A DNA stretch of 64,000 bases from Pseudomonas resinovorans NBRC 106553 (GCF_000412695.1 NC_021499.1:3658001-3722000); one strand, 5' to 3'. Positions 8,207 through 17,124 are shown, counted from the stretch's first letter. Notes: generated from the letters alone by a model not told the origin. Translations and numbers: made by a program.

Positions 8207-10654
8207 ATGCTGTTGCTCTGGTTACTCGCCCTGCTCCTGGGCGTCGCCGTTCTCGCCTATCGCCGCACGGCGCCCCTGCCCGCCCTGGCCCTGGTCGCCG
8301 GTTACCTGTTGCTGATGGGCTGGCTCGGCCACGCGCCGTTCTGGCTGATGCTGCCCTTGTGGCTGCTCTGGCTGGCCGTGGCCCTTCCCCTGGCACTGCC
8401 GGCGCAGCGCCGACAGTGGCTCAGCGCGCCGCTGTTCGCCTGGTTCCAGCGCGTACTACCGCCGATGTCCGACACCGAACGCGACGCCATCGAGGCCGGC
8501 ACCGTCTGGTGGGACGGCGAGCTGTTCAGTGGTCGCCCGGCCTGGCGCAAGCTGCTGGACTCACCACGTCCGCAACTGACGCAAGAGGAACAGGCCTTCC
8601 TCGACGGCCCCACCGAAGAACTCTGCGCCATGGTCAGCGACTGGCGGATCGGCCAGGACCTGGACCTGCCGCCGGAGGCCTGGGCACACATCAAGCGCCA
8701 CGGCTTCTTCGCCCTGATCATCCCCACGGAGTACGGCGGCAAGGGCTTTTCCGCCTATGCCCACTCCCAGGTGGCGATGAAGCTGGCCACCCGCAGCGGC
8801 GACCTGGCGTCCACGGTGATGGTGCCCAACTCCCTCGGCCCGGCCGAACTGCTGCTGCACTACGGCACCGACCAGCAGCGCAGCCACTACCTGCCACGCC
8901 TGGCCAGCGGCGAGGACATCCCCTGCTTCGCCCTCACCGGCCCCCTGGCCGGCTCCGACGCCGGCGCCATGCCCGACGTCGGCATCGTCTGCAAGGGCCA
9001 GTGGCAGGGCCAGGACGTGCTCGGCCTGCGCCTGACCTGGGAGAAGCGCTACATCACCCTGGGCCCCGTGGCCACCCTGCTCGGCCTGGCCTTCAAGGCC
9101 CATGACCCCGAGCACTTGCTGGGCGCGGAAGAAGACCTGGGCATCAGCCTGGCGCTGGTCCCCACCGACACCCCCGGCGTGGACATAGGCCGTCGCCACC
9201 TGCCGCTGGGTGCGGCCTTCATGAATGGTCCCAACTCGGGCAAGGACGTGTTCGTGCCGCTGGACTTCGTCATCGGCGGCCAGGACATGCTCGGCAAGGG
9301 CTGGATGATGCTGATGAACTGCCTCTCGGTGGGCCGCTCCATCTCCCTGCCGGCGGCGGCCACCGGCGCGGCCAAGTTCACCAGCCTGGTGAGCGGCCAG
9401 TACTGCCGCGTGCGAGAGCAGTTCAACGTGCCCCTGGCGACCTTCGAGGGCATCCAGGAAGCCCTGGCGCGCATCGCCGGCAACGCCTGGCTGATGGACA
9501 GCGCGCGCATCCTCACCGCCAGCGCCGTGGACCTGGGCGAGAAACCCTCGGTGCTCTCGGCCATCCTCAAGTACCACCTCACCGAGCGCGGCCGCGAATG
9601 CATCGGCCACGCCATGGACGTGCACGGCGGCAAGGGCATCATCCTCGGCCCGAACAACTACCTCGGCCGCGCCTGGCAAGGGGCGCCCATCTCGATCACG
9701 GTGGAGGGCGCCAACATCCTCTCGCGCAACCTGATGATCTTCGGCCAGGGAGCGATCCGCTGCCATCCGTTCGTACTCAGGGAAATGGCCCTGGCCGCTC
9801 GCGAGGACCGCGACCGCGCACTGGATGAGTTCGACCAGCTGTTGCTGCAACACATCGGCTTCGCCGTCGGCAATGCCGCCGGCAGCCTGCTGCTGGGTCT
9901 CGGCCTGGGGCTGCTGGGCGATGCGCCGGGCGACAACTTCAGCCGCCCCTACTTCCGCGCCCTCAATCGCCTGGCCGCGGCCTTCGCCCTGCTGGCCGAC
10001 AGCAGCATGTTGCTGCTGGGCGGCGAACTGAAGCGCCGCGAACGGCTGTCCGCGCGCCTGGGCGATGTATTGAGTCATCTCTACCTGGCCTCGGCGGCGC
10101 TCAAGCGCTACCACGACCGCGACGCCCCCGAGCACCTGCAACCCCTGGCGCGCTGGGCCCTGGAAGAAAGCCTGGGCAAGGCCGAGCAAGCCCTGGACCG
10201 CCTGCTGGACAACTTCCCCAACGCCGTCATGGGCGGCCTGCTGCGGGTGCTGGTGTTCCCTCTCGGCCGCCGCCATCCCGGCCCTTCGGACCAGCTCGAC
10301 GCCGAAGTCGCCGCCGTGATCGGCCGCGACCGGGGCGACCCGGCCCTGGAAGAATTGCTCGCCGGTTGCTACCGCCCGCAAGGGGCCGACGACCCGGTGG
10401 GGGCGCTGCAACAGGCCATCGACCAGGCCAGGGCCACCCAGCCCCTGCAACGCAAACTGCGAGAGGCGCTGAAAGACGGCAGCCTCAAGCCCGCAGCGGG
10501 CGAGGCGCCGATCGACGCCGCCCTGGCTGCGGGCCTTGTCGATGCCGAGGGCGCGGCGCAGCTGCGCGAGGCGGAACGTGCGCGGCGGCGGGTAATAGAC
10601 GTGGACGATTTCGCCAAGGCGGAGCTGCAACCCAGCGCCGGCAAGATCCGCTGA
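8207..10654 (+). CDS. fadE: Acyl-CoA dehydrogenase FadE (with DUF1974 C-terminus)
   Basis: 815 residues, the length typical of E. coli-type FadE. Residues 1-60 contain two to three membrane segments, then come the acyl-CoA dehydrogenase N-terminal, middle (CFALTGPLAGSDAGAMPD) and C-terminal domains (ECIGHAMDVHGGKGIILGPN, with ITVEGANILSRNLMIFGQGA), and finally a DUF1974 extension of about 280 residues. The enzyme makes the first oxidation of beta-oxidation, acyl-CoA to trans-2-enoyl-CoA with FAD, at the inner membrane. AAGGAGG lies just upstream of the ATG. The next gene (PA2817-type) follows after 71 bp in the same direction, as in P. aeruginosa. Confidence 0.95.
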   Translation: MLLLWLLALLLGVAVLAYRRTAPLPALALVAGYLLLMGWLGHAPFWLMLPLWLLWLAVALPLALPAQRRQWLSAPLFAWFQRVLPPMSDTERDAIEAGTVWWDGELFSGRPAWRKLLDSPRPQLTQEEQAFLDGPTEELCAMVSDWRIGQDLDLPPEAWAHIKRHGFFALIIPTEYGGKGFSAYAHSQVAMKLATRSGDLASTVMVPNSLGPAELLLHYGTDQQRSHYLPRLASGEDIPCFALTGPLAGSDAGAMPDVGIVCKGQWQGQDVLGLRLTWEKRYITLGPVATLLGLAFKAHDPEHLLGAEEDLGISLALVPTDTPGVDIGRRHLPLGAAFMNGPNSGKDVFVPLDFVIGGQDMLGKGWMMLMNCLSVGRSISLPAAATGAAKFTSLVSGQYCRVREQFNVPLATFEGIQEALARIAGNAWLMDSARILTASAVDLGEKPSVLSAILKYHLTERGRECIGHAMDVHGGKGIILGPNNYLGRAWQGAPISITVEGANILSRNLMIFGQGAIRCHPFVLREMALAAREDRDRALDEFDQLLLQHIGFAVGNAAGSLLLGLGLGLLGDAPGDNFSRPYFRALNRLAAAFALLADSSMLLLGGELKRRERLSARLGDVLSHLYLASAALKRYHDRDAPEHLQPLARWALEESLGKAEQALDRLLDNFPNAVMGGLLRVLVFPLGRRHPGPSDQLDAEVAAVIGRDRGDPALEELLAGCYRPQGADDPVGALQQAIDQARATQPLQRKLREALKDGSLKPAAGEAPIDAALAAGLVDAEGAAQLREAERARRRVIDVDDFAKAELQPSAGKIR

Positions 10655-10725
10655 GTCCACGGGCAGGACAGCGGGCGCGGGGAGCCTTATAATCCCGCGC
10701 CCGATTCAGCTTCAGGAAATCCACC

Positions 10726-11136
10726 ATGGCCAATCCCTACCTCGACCACCACCTCGCCCTGCTCGCTCACCTGCGCAGCATCCTGGTCGCCCTGCGCGAG
10801 GCCGAGCAGGTTCCCGAGGAAAACCACGCCCTCTTCGTCGAGCGCTTCGACGAACTGATGAGCGAGTTGCCACGCGACCCGGAAGGCAGCCAGTACCTGG
10901 GCCAGGACCTGATCAGCCAGGTCTTCCATCGCTACCCGCAGATCGCCCACCTGGTGCCGCGCGACCTGCTCTGGTTCTTCGGCGGCGACTGCCTGCACTT
11001 CATGCCGGACGAAGAAATCGACATGTTCCAGCGCCTCGACGAACGCCGCTACGAAGCCGAGGAAAACGGCAAGCCCTTCGACTGGAACCAGGAAAAACAG
11101 CTGCTGGCCCTGCCCACGGAAGGCAACAAGCACTGA
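10726..11136 (+). CDS. PA2817-family protein of unknown function
   Basis: 136 residues, acidic, no signal peptide or membrane segment. Sequence (MANPYLDHHLALLAHLRSIL, and a central FPRDLLWFFGGDCLHFM-like stretch, here VPRDLLWFFGGDCLHFM) resembles the PA2817 family found beside fadE in pseudomonads. It looks all-helical with no catalytic motif that I recognise. Location after fadE suggests a link with fatty acid oxidation, but that is only a guess by association. CAGGAAA precedes the ATG at suitable spacing. Confidence 0.85.
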   Translation: MANPYLDHHLALLAHLRSILVALREAEQVPEENHALFVERFDELMSELPRDPEGSQYLGQDLISQVFHRYPQIAHLVPRDLLWFFGGDCLHFMPDEEIDMFQRLDERRYEAEENGKPFDWNQEKQLLALPTEGNKH

Positions 11137-11144
11137 TTCCCCGA

Positions 11145-11166
11145 GGGGCGGCGTCCATGCCGCCCC
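11145..11166 (+). terminator. Possible weak terminator after PA2817-type gene
   Basis: Stem GGGGCGGC and GCCGCCCC around a six-base loop, starting nine bases after the stop codon. No T-run follows, so intrinsic termination is uncertain. Confidence 0.4.
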
Positions 11167-11318
11167 TGCTCCGCTCCCCCTTGCTTCCCAGCAACGCCGC
11201 CTGCCATCCAACCCGTCTGCACCGCAGCTCTCAGCGTTATCCTCGCTCTTCCTCCCCACGACCGCCGATCGGCCTTGTTGCGCGGGCAGATTGCGGGCCA
11301 CCATGGCCCTCTGTCATC

Positions 11319-11337
11319 ATTGCGAATCATTCTTAAT
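11319..11337 (+). promoter_or_regulatory. Candidate Fur box upstream of the ECF sigma gene
   Basis: ATTGCGAAT-C-ATTCTTAAT is a 9-1-9 imperfect palindrome (7 of 9 positions paired) of the GATAATGATAATC class. It ends 30 bp before the sigma factor start. Iron-starvation sigma genes of the FecI group are normally Fur repressed, so position and sequence agree. Not tested against a matrix. Confidence 0.6.
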
Positions 11338-11367
11338 CACTCTCACTTTTCTCCCATTGAGGTCAGC

Positions 11368-11886
11368 GTGTCGGCCGGTGATTCCGCGAACCCGCATCTG
11401 GTAGGGCTGCTCTATCGAGACCATCGTGACTGGCTGTTCGGCTGGCTACGCAAGACGGTGCACTGCCCCCACCGCGCGGAAGACGTCAGCCAGGACACCT
11501 TCCTGCGCCTGCTCGCCCGCGACGACCTGCAACCTCCCCGCGAGCCCCGCGCCCTGTTGGCCACCATCGCCCGTGGCCTGCTGGTGGATCAGTTCCGCCG
11601 CAACGACCTGGAGCGCGCCTACCTGGACGAACTGGCGCAGGCACCCCACGACCTCCACCCCAACCCCGAGGAACAGGCCCTGATCCTGGAAAGCCTGCGG
11701 GAAATCGACCGCCTGCTGGGGCAACTGTCCAGCAAGGCGCGCAGCGCGTTTCTCTACAACCGCCTGGACGGCCTCGGCCACGCCGAGATCGCCGAGCGCC
11801 TGGGGGTTTCCACCTCGCGGGTGCGCCAGTACCTGGCCCAGGGCATGCGCCAGTGCTACATCGCCCTCTACGGGGAGCCGACATGA
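11368..11886 (+). CDS. ECF sigma factor, FecI/iron-starvation type
   Basis: 172 residues from GTG. Region 2 is visible as LYRDHRDWLFGWLRKTVHCPHRAEDVSQDTFLRLL and region 4 as LSSKARSAFLYNRLDGLGHAEIAERLGVSTSRVRQYL, the standard two-domain layout of FecI-like sigma factors. I place the start at the GTG after TTGAGG at 11358; translation from further upstream would add residues unlike the family and would run through the Fur box. The next gene (FecR-type) overlaps by ATGA. The set sigma/anti-sigma/TonB receptor is a cell-surface signalling system in which the receptor senses its siderophore and frees this sigma factor to transcribe the receptor gene. Confidence 0.92.
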   Translation: MSAGDSANPHLVGLLYRDHRDWLFGWLRKTVHCPHRAEDVSQDTFLRLLARDDLQPPREPRALLATIARGLLVDQFRRNDLERAYLDELAQAPHDLHPNPEEQALILESLREIDRLLGQLSSKARSAFLYNRLDGLGHAEIAERLGVSTSRVRQYLAQGMRQCYIALYGEPT

Positions 11887-12851
11887 GCCGGGTTTCCGCA
11901 CGGGCACTGGACGAGGCCATCGCCTGGCAGCTGTGCCTGGACTCCGGTGAGGCCTCCGAACTGGAGCGCCATGAGTTCCAGCGCTGGCTGGGCGCCCACC
12001 CCGAACACACCCAGGTCTGGCAACAGCTGGCCGGTATCGACCGCCAGCTGGCGGCGGCCACCCAGGCGCCGGCCCGTCGCGCCCTGCTGCGCAGCGGCGG
12101 CGTCAGGCGGCGCAGCCTGCACCGCGTCGGCGGTAGCGCCCTGAGCCTGCTGCTGGCGGTGGGGCTGGGCCTTGGCCTGCTGGCGCAACAACGGCCGCTG
12201 GGGGATTACCTGGCGGACGAGATGACCGCCAGCGGCGAACACCGCGAACTGCGCCTGGCGGACCACAGTCTGGTCCAACTCAACAGCCGCACCGCCCTGG
12301 ATATCGACTTCGACGGAGCGCAGCGCCGGCTCTACCTGCGCAGCGGCGAAATCCTGGTGAAGACCGGCCACGACGACCCGCGCCCCTTCATCGTCGAGAC
12401 CGATCAGGGCCACCTGCAGCCCCTGGGCACCCGCTTCCTGGTGCGCCGCGAGGGCGAAGCCACGCGCCTGATCGTGCTGGAATCGGCGGTCGCCGCCGCA
12501 CCGCGCAACAGCGGCGCCGAGCGGGTGATCCGCGCCGGCGAGCAGGTGGTCATCGACCACGGCCGACTCGGCCCGAGCGAAGCCGCCCCGGTGGGCGCCG
12601 AGGCCTGGAGCCGTGGCCTGCTGGTGGCCGAAGACATGCCCCTGGGCCAACTGCTGGCCGCCCTGGGCGAATACCGCAGCGGCTACCTGGGGCTGGACCC
12701 CAGCCTGGCCGACCTGCGAATCAGCGGCGTCTTCCCGCTGGGCGACAGCGACAAGGCCCTGGCCGCCCTGCCCCCCAGCCTGCCGGTACGCATCGAGCGT
12801 TTCAGCGATTGGTGGGTGCGCGTGGTGCCGGCCAAGGCTGACGAACCCTAG
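11883..12851 (+). CDS. FecR-type transmembrane sigma regulator
   Basis: 322 residues. The N-terminal cytoplasmic part has the DUF4880 pattern (EAIAWQLCLDSGEASELERHEFQRWL, then HPEHTQVWQQL), followed by one membrane segment (ALSLLLAVGLGLGLLAQ, about residues 88-104) and the periplasmic FecR domain (GEHRELRLADHSLVQLNSRTALDIDF; LYLRSGEILVKTG; GTRFLVRREG). The cytoplasmic part binds the sigma factor, the periplasmic part reads the N-terminal domain of the receptor. ATGA overlap with the sigma gene fixes the start at 11883. The stop codon abuts an intergenic repeat. Confidence 0.92.
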   Translation: MSRVSARALDEAIAWQLCLDSGEASELERHEFQRWLGAHPEHTQVWQQLAGIDRQLAAATQAPARRALLRSGGVRRRSLHRVGGSALSLLLAVGLGLGLLAQQRPLGDYLADEMTASGEHRELRLADHSLVQLNSRTALDIDFDGAQRRLYLRSGEILVKTGHDDPRPFIVETDQGHLQPLGTRFLVRREGEATRLIVLESAVAAAPRNSGAERVIRAGEQVVIDHGRLGPSEAAPVGAEAWSRGLLVAEDMPLGQLLAALGEYRSGYLGLDPSLADLRISGVFPLGDSDKALAALPPSLPVRIERFSDWWVRVVPAKADEP

Positions 12852-12930
12852 GATGGGTCGGGTGGCGTTCCGCTGAGCGCAGCGATACCCATCAGGCCGG
12901 CGCGATGGGTTTCGTGCCTCAACCCATCCT
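12850..12930. repeat. AGGATGGGT...ACCCATCCT intergenic repeat, copy 1
   Basis: Outer arms AGGATGGGT (12850) and ACCCATCCT (to 12930) enclose inner CCCATC/GATGGGT words. A clearer copy of the same family lies at 41204-41272. Sited immediately after the fecR stop codon; it could fold in RNA and reduce read-through. Confidence 0.65.
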
Positions 12931-13003
12931 GCGGACCGCATCCGCCAACAGCACCGCAGAGTGGTAACCCCACCCTGCGCCAACCGACCCAGGGATGAGG
13001 GTC

Positions 13004-13028
13004 GAAAAAAATTTCGCATCCCCCTGTC
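13004..13028 (+). promoter_or_regulatory. Candidate ECF (FecI-type) promoter of the TonB receptor gene
   Basis: An A-rich GAAAAAAATTT block at 13004-13014 is followed by TGTC at 13025-13028, an arrangement like the GNAAAT/TGTC promoters of iron-starvation sigma factors in Pseudomonas as I recall them. It lies 63 bp before the receptor start, the expected place for autoregulated output of the sigma gene upstream. Inference from pattern only. Confidence 0.45.
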
Positions 13029-13091
13029 ACTTTTCCAATCTGCTTCGGCAATAAGGCATTGAGACAATTTCTCACTTAGGAGATGTTCGCA

Positions 13092-15470
13092 ATGCGTTCC
13101 GTAGCAACCCCGTTCCAGCGCACGCTGCTAGCCCTCGCCGTCACCCTCGGCGGCCTGTCCACCCAGGCCCTGGCCGACAGCTACCAGCTGCCATCGGCGC
13201 CGCTGTCCAGCACCCTGAACCGCATCGCCGCGGACGCCGGCATCGTCCTCAGCGTCGACCCCTCCCTCACCGCCGGCAAGACCGCGCCGGCCATCCAGGG
13301 TGACCTGAGCCCGCTGCAAGCGCTGTCCAAGGCCCTGCAAGGCAGCAACCTGCGCCTGGTGCAGAACGGCAACGACAGCTTCAGCCTGGCGCCGGTGGCC
13401 GACGAAGCCATGAACCTGCCGGACGTGAACATCGATGGCAGCCGTTCCTTTGAGTCCGCCTGGGGCCCCACCACCGGCATGGTGGCCCGCCGTACCGCCG
13501 CCGGCACCAAGACCGATACCGCCCTGATCGAAGTCCCGCGCTCGATCTCGGTGATCACCCGCACCCAGCTGGACGCCCGTCCCTCCCTCAGCCTCAACGA
13601 CTCGCTGCGCTACACCGCCGGCGTGATGAGCAGCGGCTACGGCTCCGACTCCCGCAACGACTGGCTGAAGGTGCGTGGCTTCGTGCCCACCCAGTTCCTC
13701 GACGGCCTGCCGCTGCCGATCGGGTCGTTCGCCAACCCGAAGATCGAGCCCTGGAACCTGGAGCGCATCGCCGTACTGCGCGGCCCGGCCTCCTCCGTCT
13801 ATGGCCAGACCCCGCCCGGCGGCCTGCTCGACATGGTCAGCCGTCGCCCCCAGGCCGAGCAGTCCAACGAAGTGGAACTGCAGGCCGGCAGCAACGAGCA
13901 CAAGCAGCTCAACTTCGACAGCACCGGCAAGATCGATGACCAGGGCCAGTTCCTCTACCGCGTAAGCGGCACAGTGCGCGACAGCAACTCGCCGGTCGAC
14001 CACATCCCGGACAAGCGCTACAACCTGGCACCGAGCCTGACCTGGAACATCAACGAAGACACCAGCCTGACCTTCCTCTCGCAGTACACCCGCGACGACA
14101 CGGGCATCACCGGCCAGTTCCTGCCACTGCAGGGCACCAAGATCGATTCACCCTTCGGCAAGATCTCCCACCACAAGAACCTGGGCGAGCCGGACTGGGA
14201 CTTCTACGACCGCACCTACTACGCGCTGGGCTACGCCTTCGAGCATCGCCTGAACGATGTCTGGCAATTCCGCCAGAACCTGCGCTACACCAAGACTGAC
14301 CTGGAGTTCCAGGCGGTCAACGTCTCCACCTTCAACAGCGTGGACGCGAACGGCTTCGTCACCCGCGAGTCCGGCATAGTCGATGAAGACATCAGCCAGT
14401 TCGCCGTGGACAACAACCTCCAGGCCAACTTCGCCACCGGCGAGCTCGACCACACCCTGCTGCTCGGCCTCGACCACCAGCGCTCCAACACCAACTACCG
14501 CTGGCTGTACGGCTTCGGCGTACCGCCGATCAGCGTGGTGAACCCGGTGTATGGCGCCGACCTGTCCAACGTCACCTACTTCACCCTCCAGGATTACAAC
14601 CAGAAAATCCGCCAGACCGGCCTCTACATCCAGGACCAGATCGCCCTGGACAACTGGCGCCTGACCCTCGGTGGCCGCGAGGACTGGGTCGAGACCGACA
14701 CCAAGTTCTACAACCTGGGCGGCATCAGCCGCGACGACCGCGACACGGCCTTCACCGGTAACGTGGGCCTGAGCTACCTGTTCGACAACGGCCTGGCCCC
14801 CTACATCTCCTATGCCGAGTCCTTCCAACCGGCCACGGGCGCCAGCGTCAGCAGCACCCAGTCCTTCTCCCCCACCGAGGGCAAGCAGTACGAGGTGGGC
14901 ATCAAGTACCAGCCGCCCGGCACCGACGCCATGTTCACCGCCGCCGTCTACGACCTGACCCAGGAAAACGTCGCCGTCAGCGAAGGCAACGTGACCCGGC
15001 AGATCGGTGAACTGAACGTGCGCGGCCTGGAGCTGGAAGCCACCGCCGACGTCAACGAGAACCTCAAGCTGGTGGCGTCCTACAGCTACACCGACAGCGA
15101 AATCAAGAAAGGCGTCGACAAGGGCAACCGCATGGCCCAGGTGCCGCGCAACCAGGCTACCGCCTGGGCCGACTACACCTGGCACAGCGGCATGCTCGAC
15201 GGCTTCGGCATCGCCGGCGGCGTGCGCTATGTCGGTGAGAGCTACGGCAACACCCCCAACACCTGGCTCGGCCACACCGGTTCCTACACCGTCTACGACG
15301 CCTCCGTGCACTACGACCTGGGCCGCCTGGACGCCTCCATGCGCGGTCTTTCCGTGGCCGTTGACGCGAAGAACCTGTTCAACAAGGAATACCTGTCCAC
15401 CTGCGACGGTTACTGGTGCTACTACGGCGATGAACGCAACGTCGTGGCCAGCGTGAACTACAAGTTCTAA
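13092..15470 (+). CDS. TonB-dependent ferrisiderophore receptor with signalling (STN) domain
   Basis: 792 residues. Signal peptide ends near ALADS; then an STN signalling domain (SYQLPSAPLSSTLNRIAADAG through LRLVQNGNDSFSLAP), a plug domain (EVPRSISVITRTQLD; VRGFVPTQFLDGLPLP; ERIAVLRGPASSVYGQTPPGG) and a 22-strand type barrel ending VVASVNYKF with the terminal Phe needed for outer-membrane insertion. It resembles FhuE/FpvA/FoxA-type receptors for hydroxamate or similar siderophores. I prefer the start at 13092: TTAGGAG lies nine bases before it but directly abuts an ATG at 13083. The STN domain should contact the FecR-type protein upstream. Confidence 0.93.
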   Translation: MRSVATPFQRTLLALAVTLGGLSTQALADSYQLPSAPLSSTLNRIAADAGIVLSVDPSLTAGKTAPAIQGDLSPLQALSKALQGSNLRLVQNGNDSFSLAPVADEAMNLPDVNIDGSRSFESAWGPTTGMVARRTAAGTKTDTALIEVPRSISVITRTQLDARPSLSLNDSLRYTAGVMSSGYGSDSRNDWLKVRGFVPTQFLDGLPLPIGSFANPKIEPWNLERIAVLRGPASSVYGQTPPGGLLDMVSRRPQAEQSNEVELQAGSNEHKQLNFDSTGKIDDQGQFLYRVSGTVRDSNSPVDHIPDKRYNLAPSLTWNINEDTSLTFLSQYTRDDTGITGQFLPLQGTKIDSPFGKISHHKNLGEPDWDFYDRTYYALGYAFEHRLNDVWQFRQNLRYTKTDLEFQAVNVSTFNSVDANGFVTRESGIVDEDISQFAVDNNLQANFATGELDHTLLLGLDHQRSNTNYRWLYGFGVPPISVVNPVYGADLSNVTYFTLQDYNQKIRQTGLYIQDQIALDNWRLTLGGREDWVETDTKFYNLGGISRDDRDTAFTGNVGLSYLFDNGLAPYISYAESFQPATGASVSSTQSFSPTEGKQYEVGIKYQPPGTDAMFTAAVYDLTQENVAVSEGNVTRQIGELNVRGLELEATADVNENLKLVASYSYTDSEIKKGVDKGNRMAQVPRNQATAWADYTWHSGMLDGFGIAGGVRYVGESYGNTPNTWLGHTGSYTVYDASVHYDLGRLDASMRGLSVAVDAKNLFNKEYLSTCDGYWCYYGDERNVVASVNYKF

Positions 15471-15481
15471 GGCCTGAAACA

Positions 15482-15504
15482 GGGCCGCCCGCCTAGGGCG
15501 GCCC
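15482..15504 (+). promoter_or_regulatory. Intercistronic hairpin between receptor and PepSY genes
   Basis: GGGCCGCC and GGCGGCCC form a strong stem between the receptor stop (15470) and the PepSY start (15523). No T-run follows, so it more likely stabilises the receptor mRNA or attenuates transcription than ends it. Confidence 0.4.
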
Positions 15505-15522
15505 ACGCAACGGGAATCGACC

Positions 15523-16653
15523 ATGCACAGCCGCACCATCCGGCGCTGGTCCCAGGTGCATACCTGGACCAGCCTGATCTGCACCCTCTTCCTGCTGATG
15601 CTGGCCCTCACCGGCTTGCCGCTGATCTTCCACCACGAGCTGGAACATCTGCTGGGCGAGGCCCCCGAACTGCGGGAGATGGCGCCGGACACCCCGCACC
15701 TGGGCCTGCAGCAACTGGTGGAGGCCGCCGAGCGCCACCGCCCGGGCGAGGTGGTGCAGTACTTCGGCTATGAAAAGGACGAACCCAACGGCGTGGTGGC
15801 CATCACCGCCGCCACCGCCGGCACCGAACCGAACTCCTCGCATACCTTCATGCTCGACGCCCGCACCGGCGAGGCGCTCGCCATGCCAGCGGCCAATGGC
15901 GGCATCCTGATGTTCATCCTGCGCCTGCACGTGGACATGTTCGCCGGGCTGCCCGGCAAGCTGCTGCTGGCCTTCATGGGCCTGCTCTTCGCGGTCGCCA
16001 TCGTGTCCGGGGTGGTGCTCTATTCGCCCTTCATGCGCCGGCTGAAGTTCGCCGAAGTACGCCAGCAGCGCTCCAACCGCGCCCGCTGGCTGGACCTGCA
16101 CAACCTGATCGGCATCGTCACCCTGACCTGGGCGCTGGTGGTGGGTGTCACCGGTGTCGTCAGCGCCTGCGCCGACCTGCTGATCAGCGCCTGGCGCCAG
16201 GACGCCCTCACCGCCCTGGTGGAGCCCTACCGAAACGCGCCACCGCTGACCGAGCGCGCCCCCGTGGACAACGTGCTGAACATCGCCAGCGCCGCCTTGC
16301 CCGGCATGCAGGCGGACTTCATCGCCTTCCCCGGCACCCGCTTCTCCAGCGAGCACCACTACACGGTGTTCATGGTGGGCAGCAGCCACCTCACCGCGCA
16401 CCTGTGGACCCCGGTGCTGATCGACGCCCGCACCCTCGAGGTCACCGCCATCGCCCAGCGCCCCTGGTACATGGACGCCCTGGCGATGTCGCAACCGCTG
16501 CACTTCGGCGACTACGGCGGCCGTCCCATGCAGGTTCTCTGGGCCGTGCTGGACGTGCTCACCATCATCGTCCTCGGCAGCGGGCTCTACCTGTGGTGGG
16601 TGCGCCAACGGCGCGGCGACAAGCAACGCAGCGGCCAGGAGGCCAAGGCATGA
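15523..16653 (+). CDS. PepSY-associated membrane protein (putative siderophore-iron reductase)
   Basis: 376 residues with the PepSY_TM layout: a membrane segment near the N-terminus (ICTLFLLMLALTGLPLIF), a periplasmic PepSY-like part, a pair of segments with conserved His (ILRLHVDMFAGLPGKLLLAFMGLLFAVAIVSGVVLY; LDLHNLIGIVTLTWALVVGVTGV) and a last one near the C-terminus (LTIIVLGSGLYLWWV). Proteins of this group next to siderophore receptors have been linked to reductive iron release in the periplasm; that role here is inferred from context. It follows the receptor gene and overlaps the next small gene by ATGA. Confidence 0.85.
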   Translation: MHSRTIRRWSQVHTWTSLICTLFLLMLALTGLPLIFHHELEHLLGEAPELREMAPDTPHLGLQQLVEAAERHRPGEVVQYFGYEKDEPNGVVAITAATAGTEPNSSHTFMLDARTGEALAMPAANGGILMFILRLHVDMFAGLPGKLLLAFMGLLFAVAIVSGVVLYSPFMRRLKFAEVRQQRSNRARWLDLHNLIGIVTLTWALVVGVTGVVSACADLLISAWRQDALTALVEPYRNAPPLTERAPVDNVLNIASAALPGMQADFIAFPGTRFSSEHHYTVFMVGSSHLTAHLWTPVLIDARTLEVTAIAQRPWYMDALAMSQPLHFGDYGGRPMQVLWAVLDVLTIIVLGSGLYLWWVRQRRGDKQRSGQEAKA

Positions 16654-16823
16654 ACTGGCGGCAATCCACCTTCGCGCTGCCGCTGGTCATCGGCCTGCTC
16701 TGCGCCGTGGGCCTGTTCAGCGCCCTGCTGGGCGATGGCTGGTGGGACGCCCTGGCCTGGCTGGGCCTGGGCGTGCCCGCGGTACTGGGTACCTGGCCAC
16801 TGCTGCGCCGCCCGCGCCAGTAG
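16650..16823 (+). CDS. 57-residue membrane protein coupled to the PepSY gene
   Basis: Begins MNWRQSTFALPLVIGLLCAV and contains two predicted membrane helices (residues 9-27 and 33-50) with a short WWD turn between them. Its ATG overlaps the PepSY stop by four bases, so it is almost certainly translated as a partner of that protein. I do not recognise the family. Last gene before a strong terminator. Confidence 0.75.
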   Translation: MNWRQSTFALPLVIGLLCAVGLFSALLGDGWWDALAWLGLGVPAVLGTWPLLRRPRQ

Positions 16824-16849
16824 AGCTCCACGTTCGGCTGATTCGAGAC

Positions 16850-16892
16850 ATGAAAAAGGCCCGCCCGGGATTGCCGGGCGGGCCTTTTTCAT
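16850..16892. terminator. Strong bidirectional terminator
   Basis: Nearly perfect palindrome: ATGAAAAAGGCCCGCCCGG, a four-base loop, and the complementary arm ending in CCTTTTTCAT. It can end the iron-uptake operon on the plus strand and the small minus-strand gene at 16933-17124. Confidence 0.9.
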
Positions 16893-16932
16893 CGAGCGAG
16901 GCGATGCGCGGGAGCTTGGCCCCGGCTTCGGA

Positions 16933-17124
16933 TCAGCCTTGGCGAGCCTGCTCGGCGCGCTGCTTGGCGGCCACGGCTTCTTGCTGCTGTTTCTTTTCCA
17001 GCTGGACCTGAGCCACACGGGCCTGCCAGCGCTGAGTCGTACGATCGCCGCCGCCGGAAGCCATGGCGGAAGTGGCCGACAGGACGATGGTCAGGGCGGA
17101 AGCAAGGGCGATAACTTTTTTCAT
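16933..17124 (-). CDS. Small exported protein, Gln/Lys/Ala-rich helix
   Basis: 63 residues beginning MKKVIALASALTIVLSATSAMA, a textbook signal peptide with probable cleavage after AMA, leaving about 41 residues. The mature part starts SGGGDRTTQR and continues as one charged helix (VQLEKKQQQEAVAAKQRAEQARQG) that could form a coiled coil. GGAG precedes this ATG; an upstream in-frame start at 17148 has none. I do not recognise the family; periplasmic location is inferred from the signal. Confidence 0.65.
   Translation of the reverse strand: MKKVIALASALTIVLSATSAMASGGGDRTTQRWQARVAQVQLEKKQQQEAVAAKQRAEQARQG

Noticed and set aside
8561..10660. 699-residue frame on the minus strand
   Set aside because: Antisense to fadE, whose domains are clear. 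Composition is dominated by His, Gln, Val and Gly, typical of frames opposite GC-rich genes.
14148..15692. 514-residue minus-strand frame
   Set aside because: Antisense to the TonB receptor and low-complexity Val/Gly-rich; no domain.
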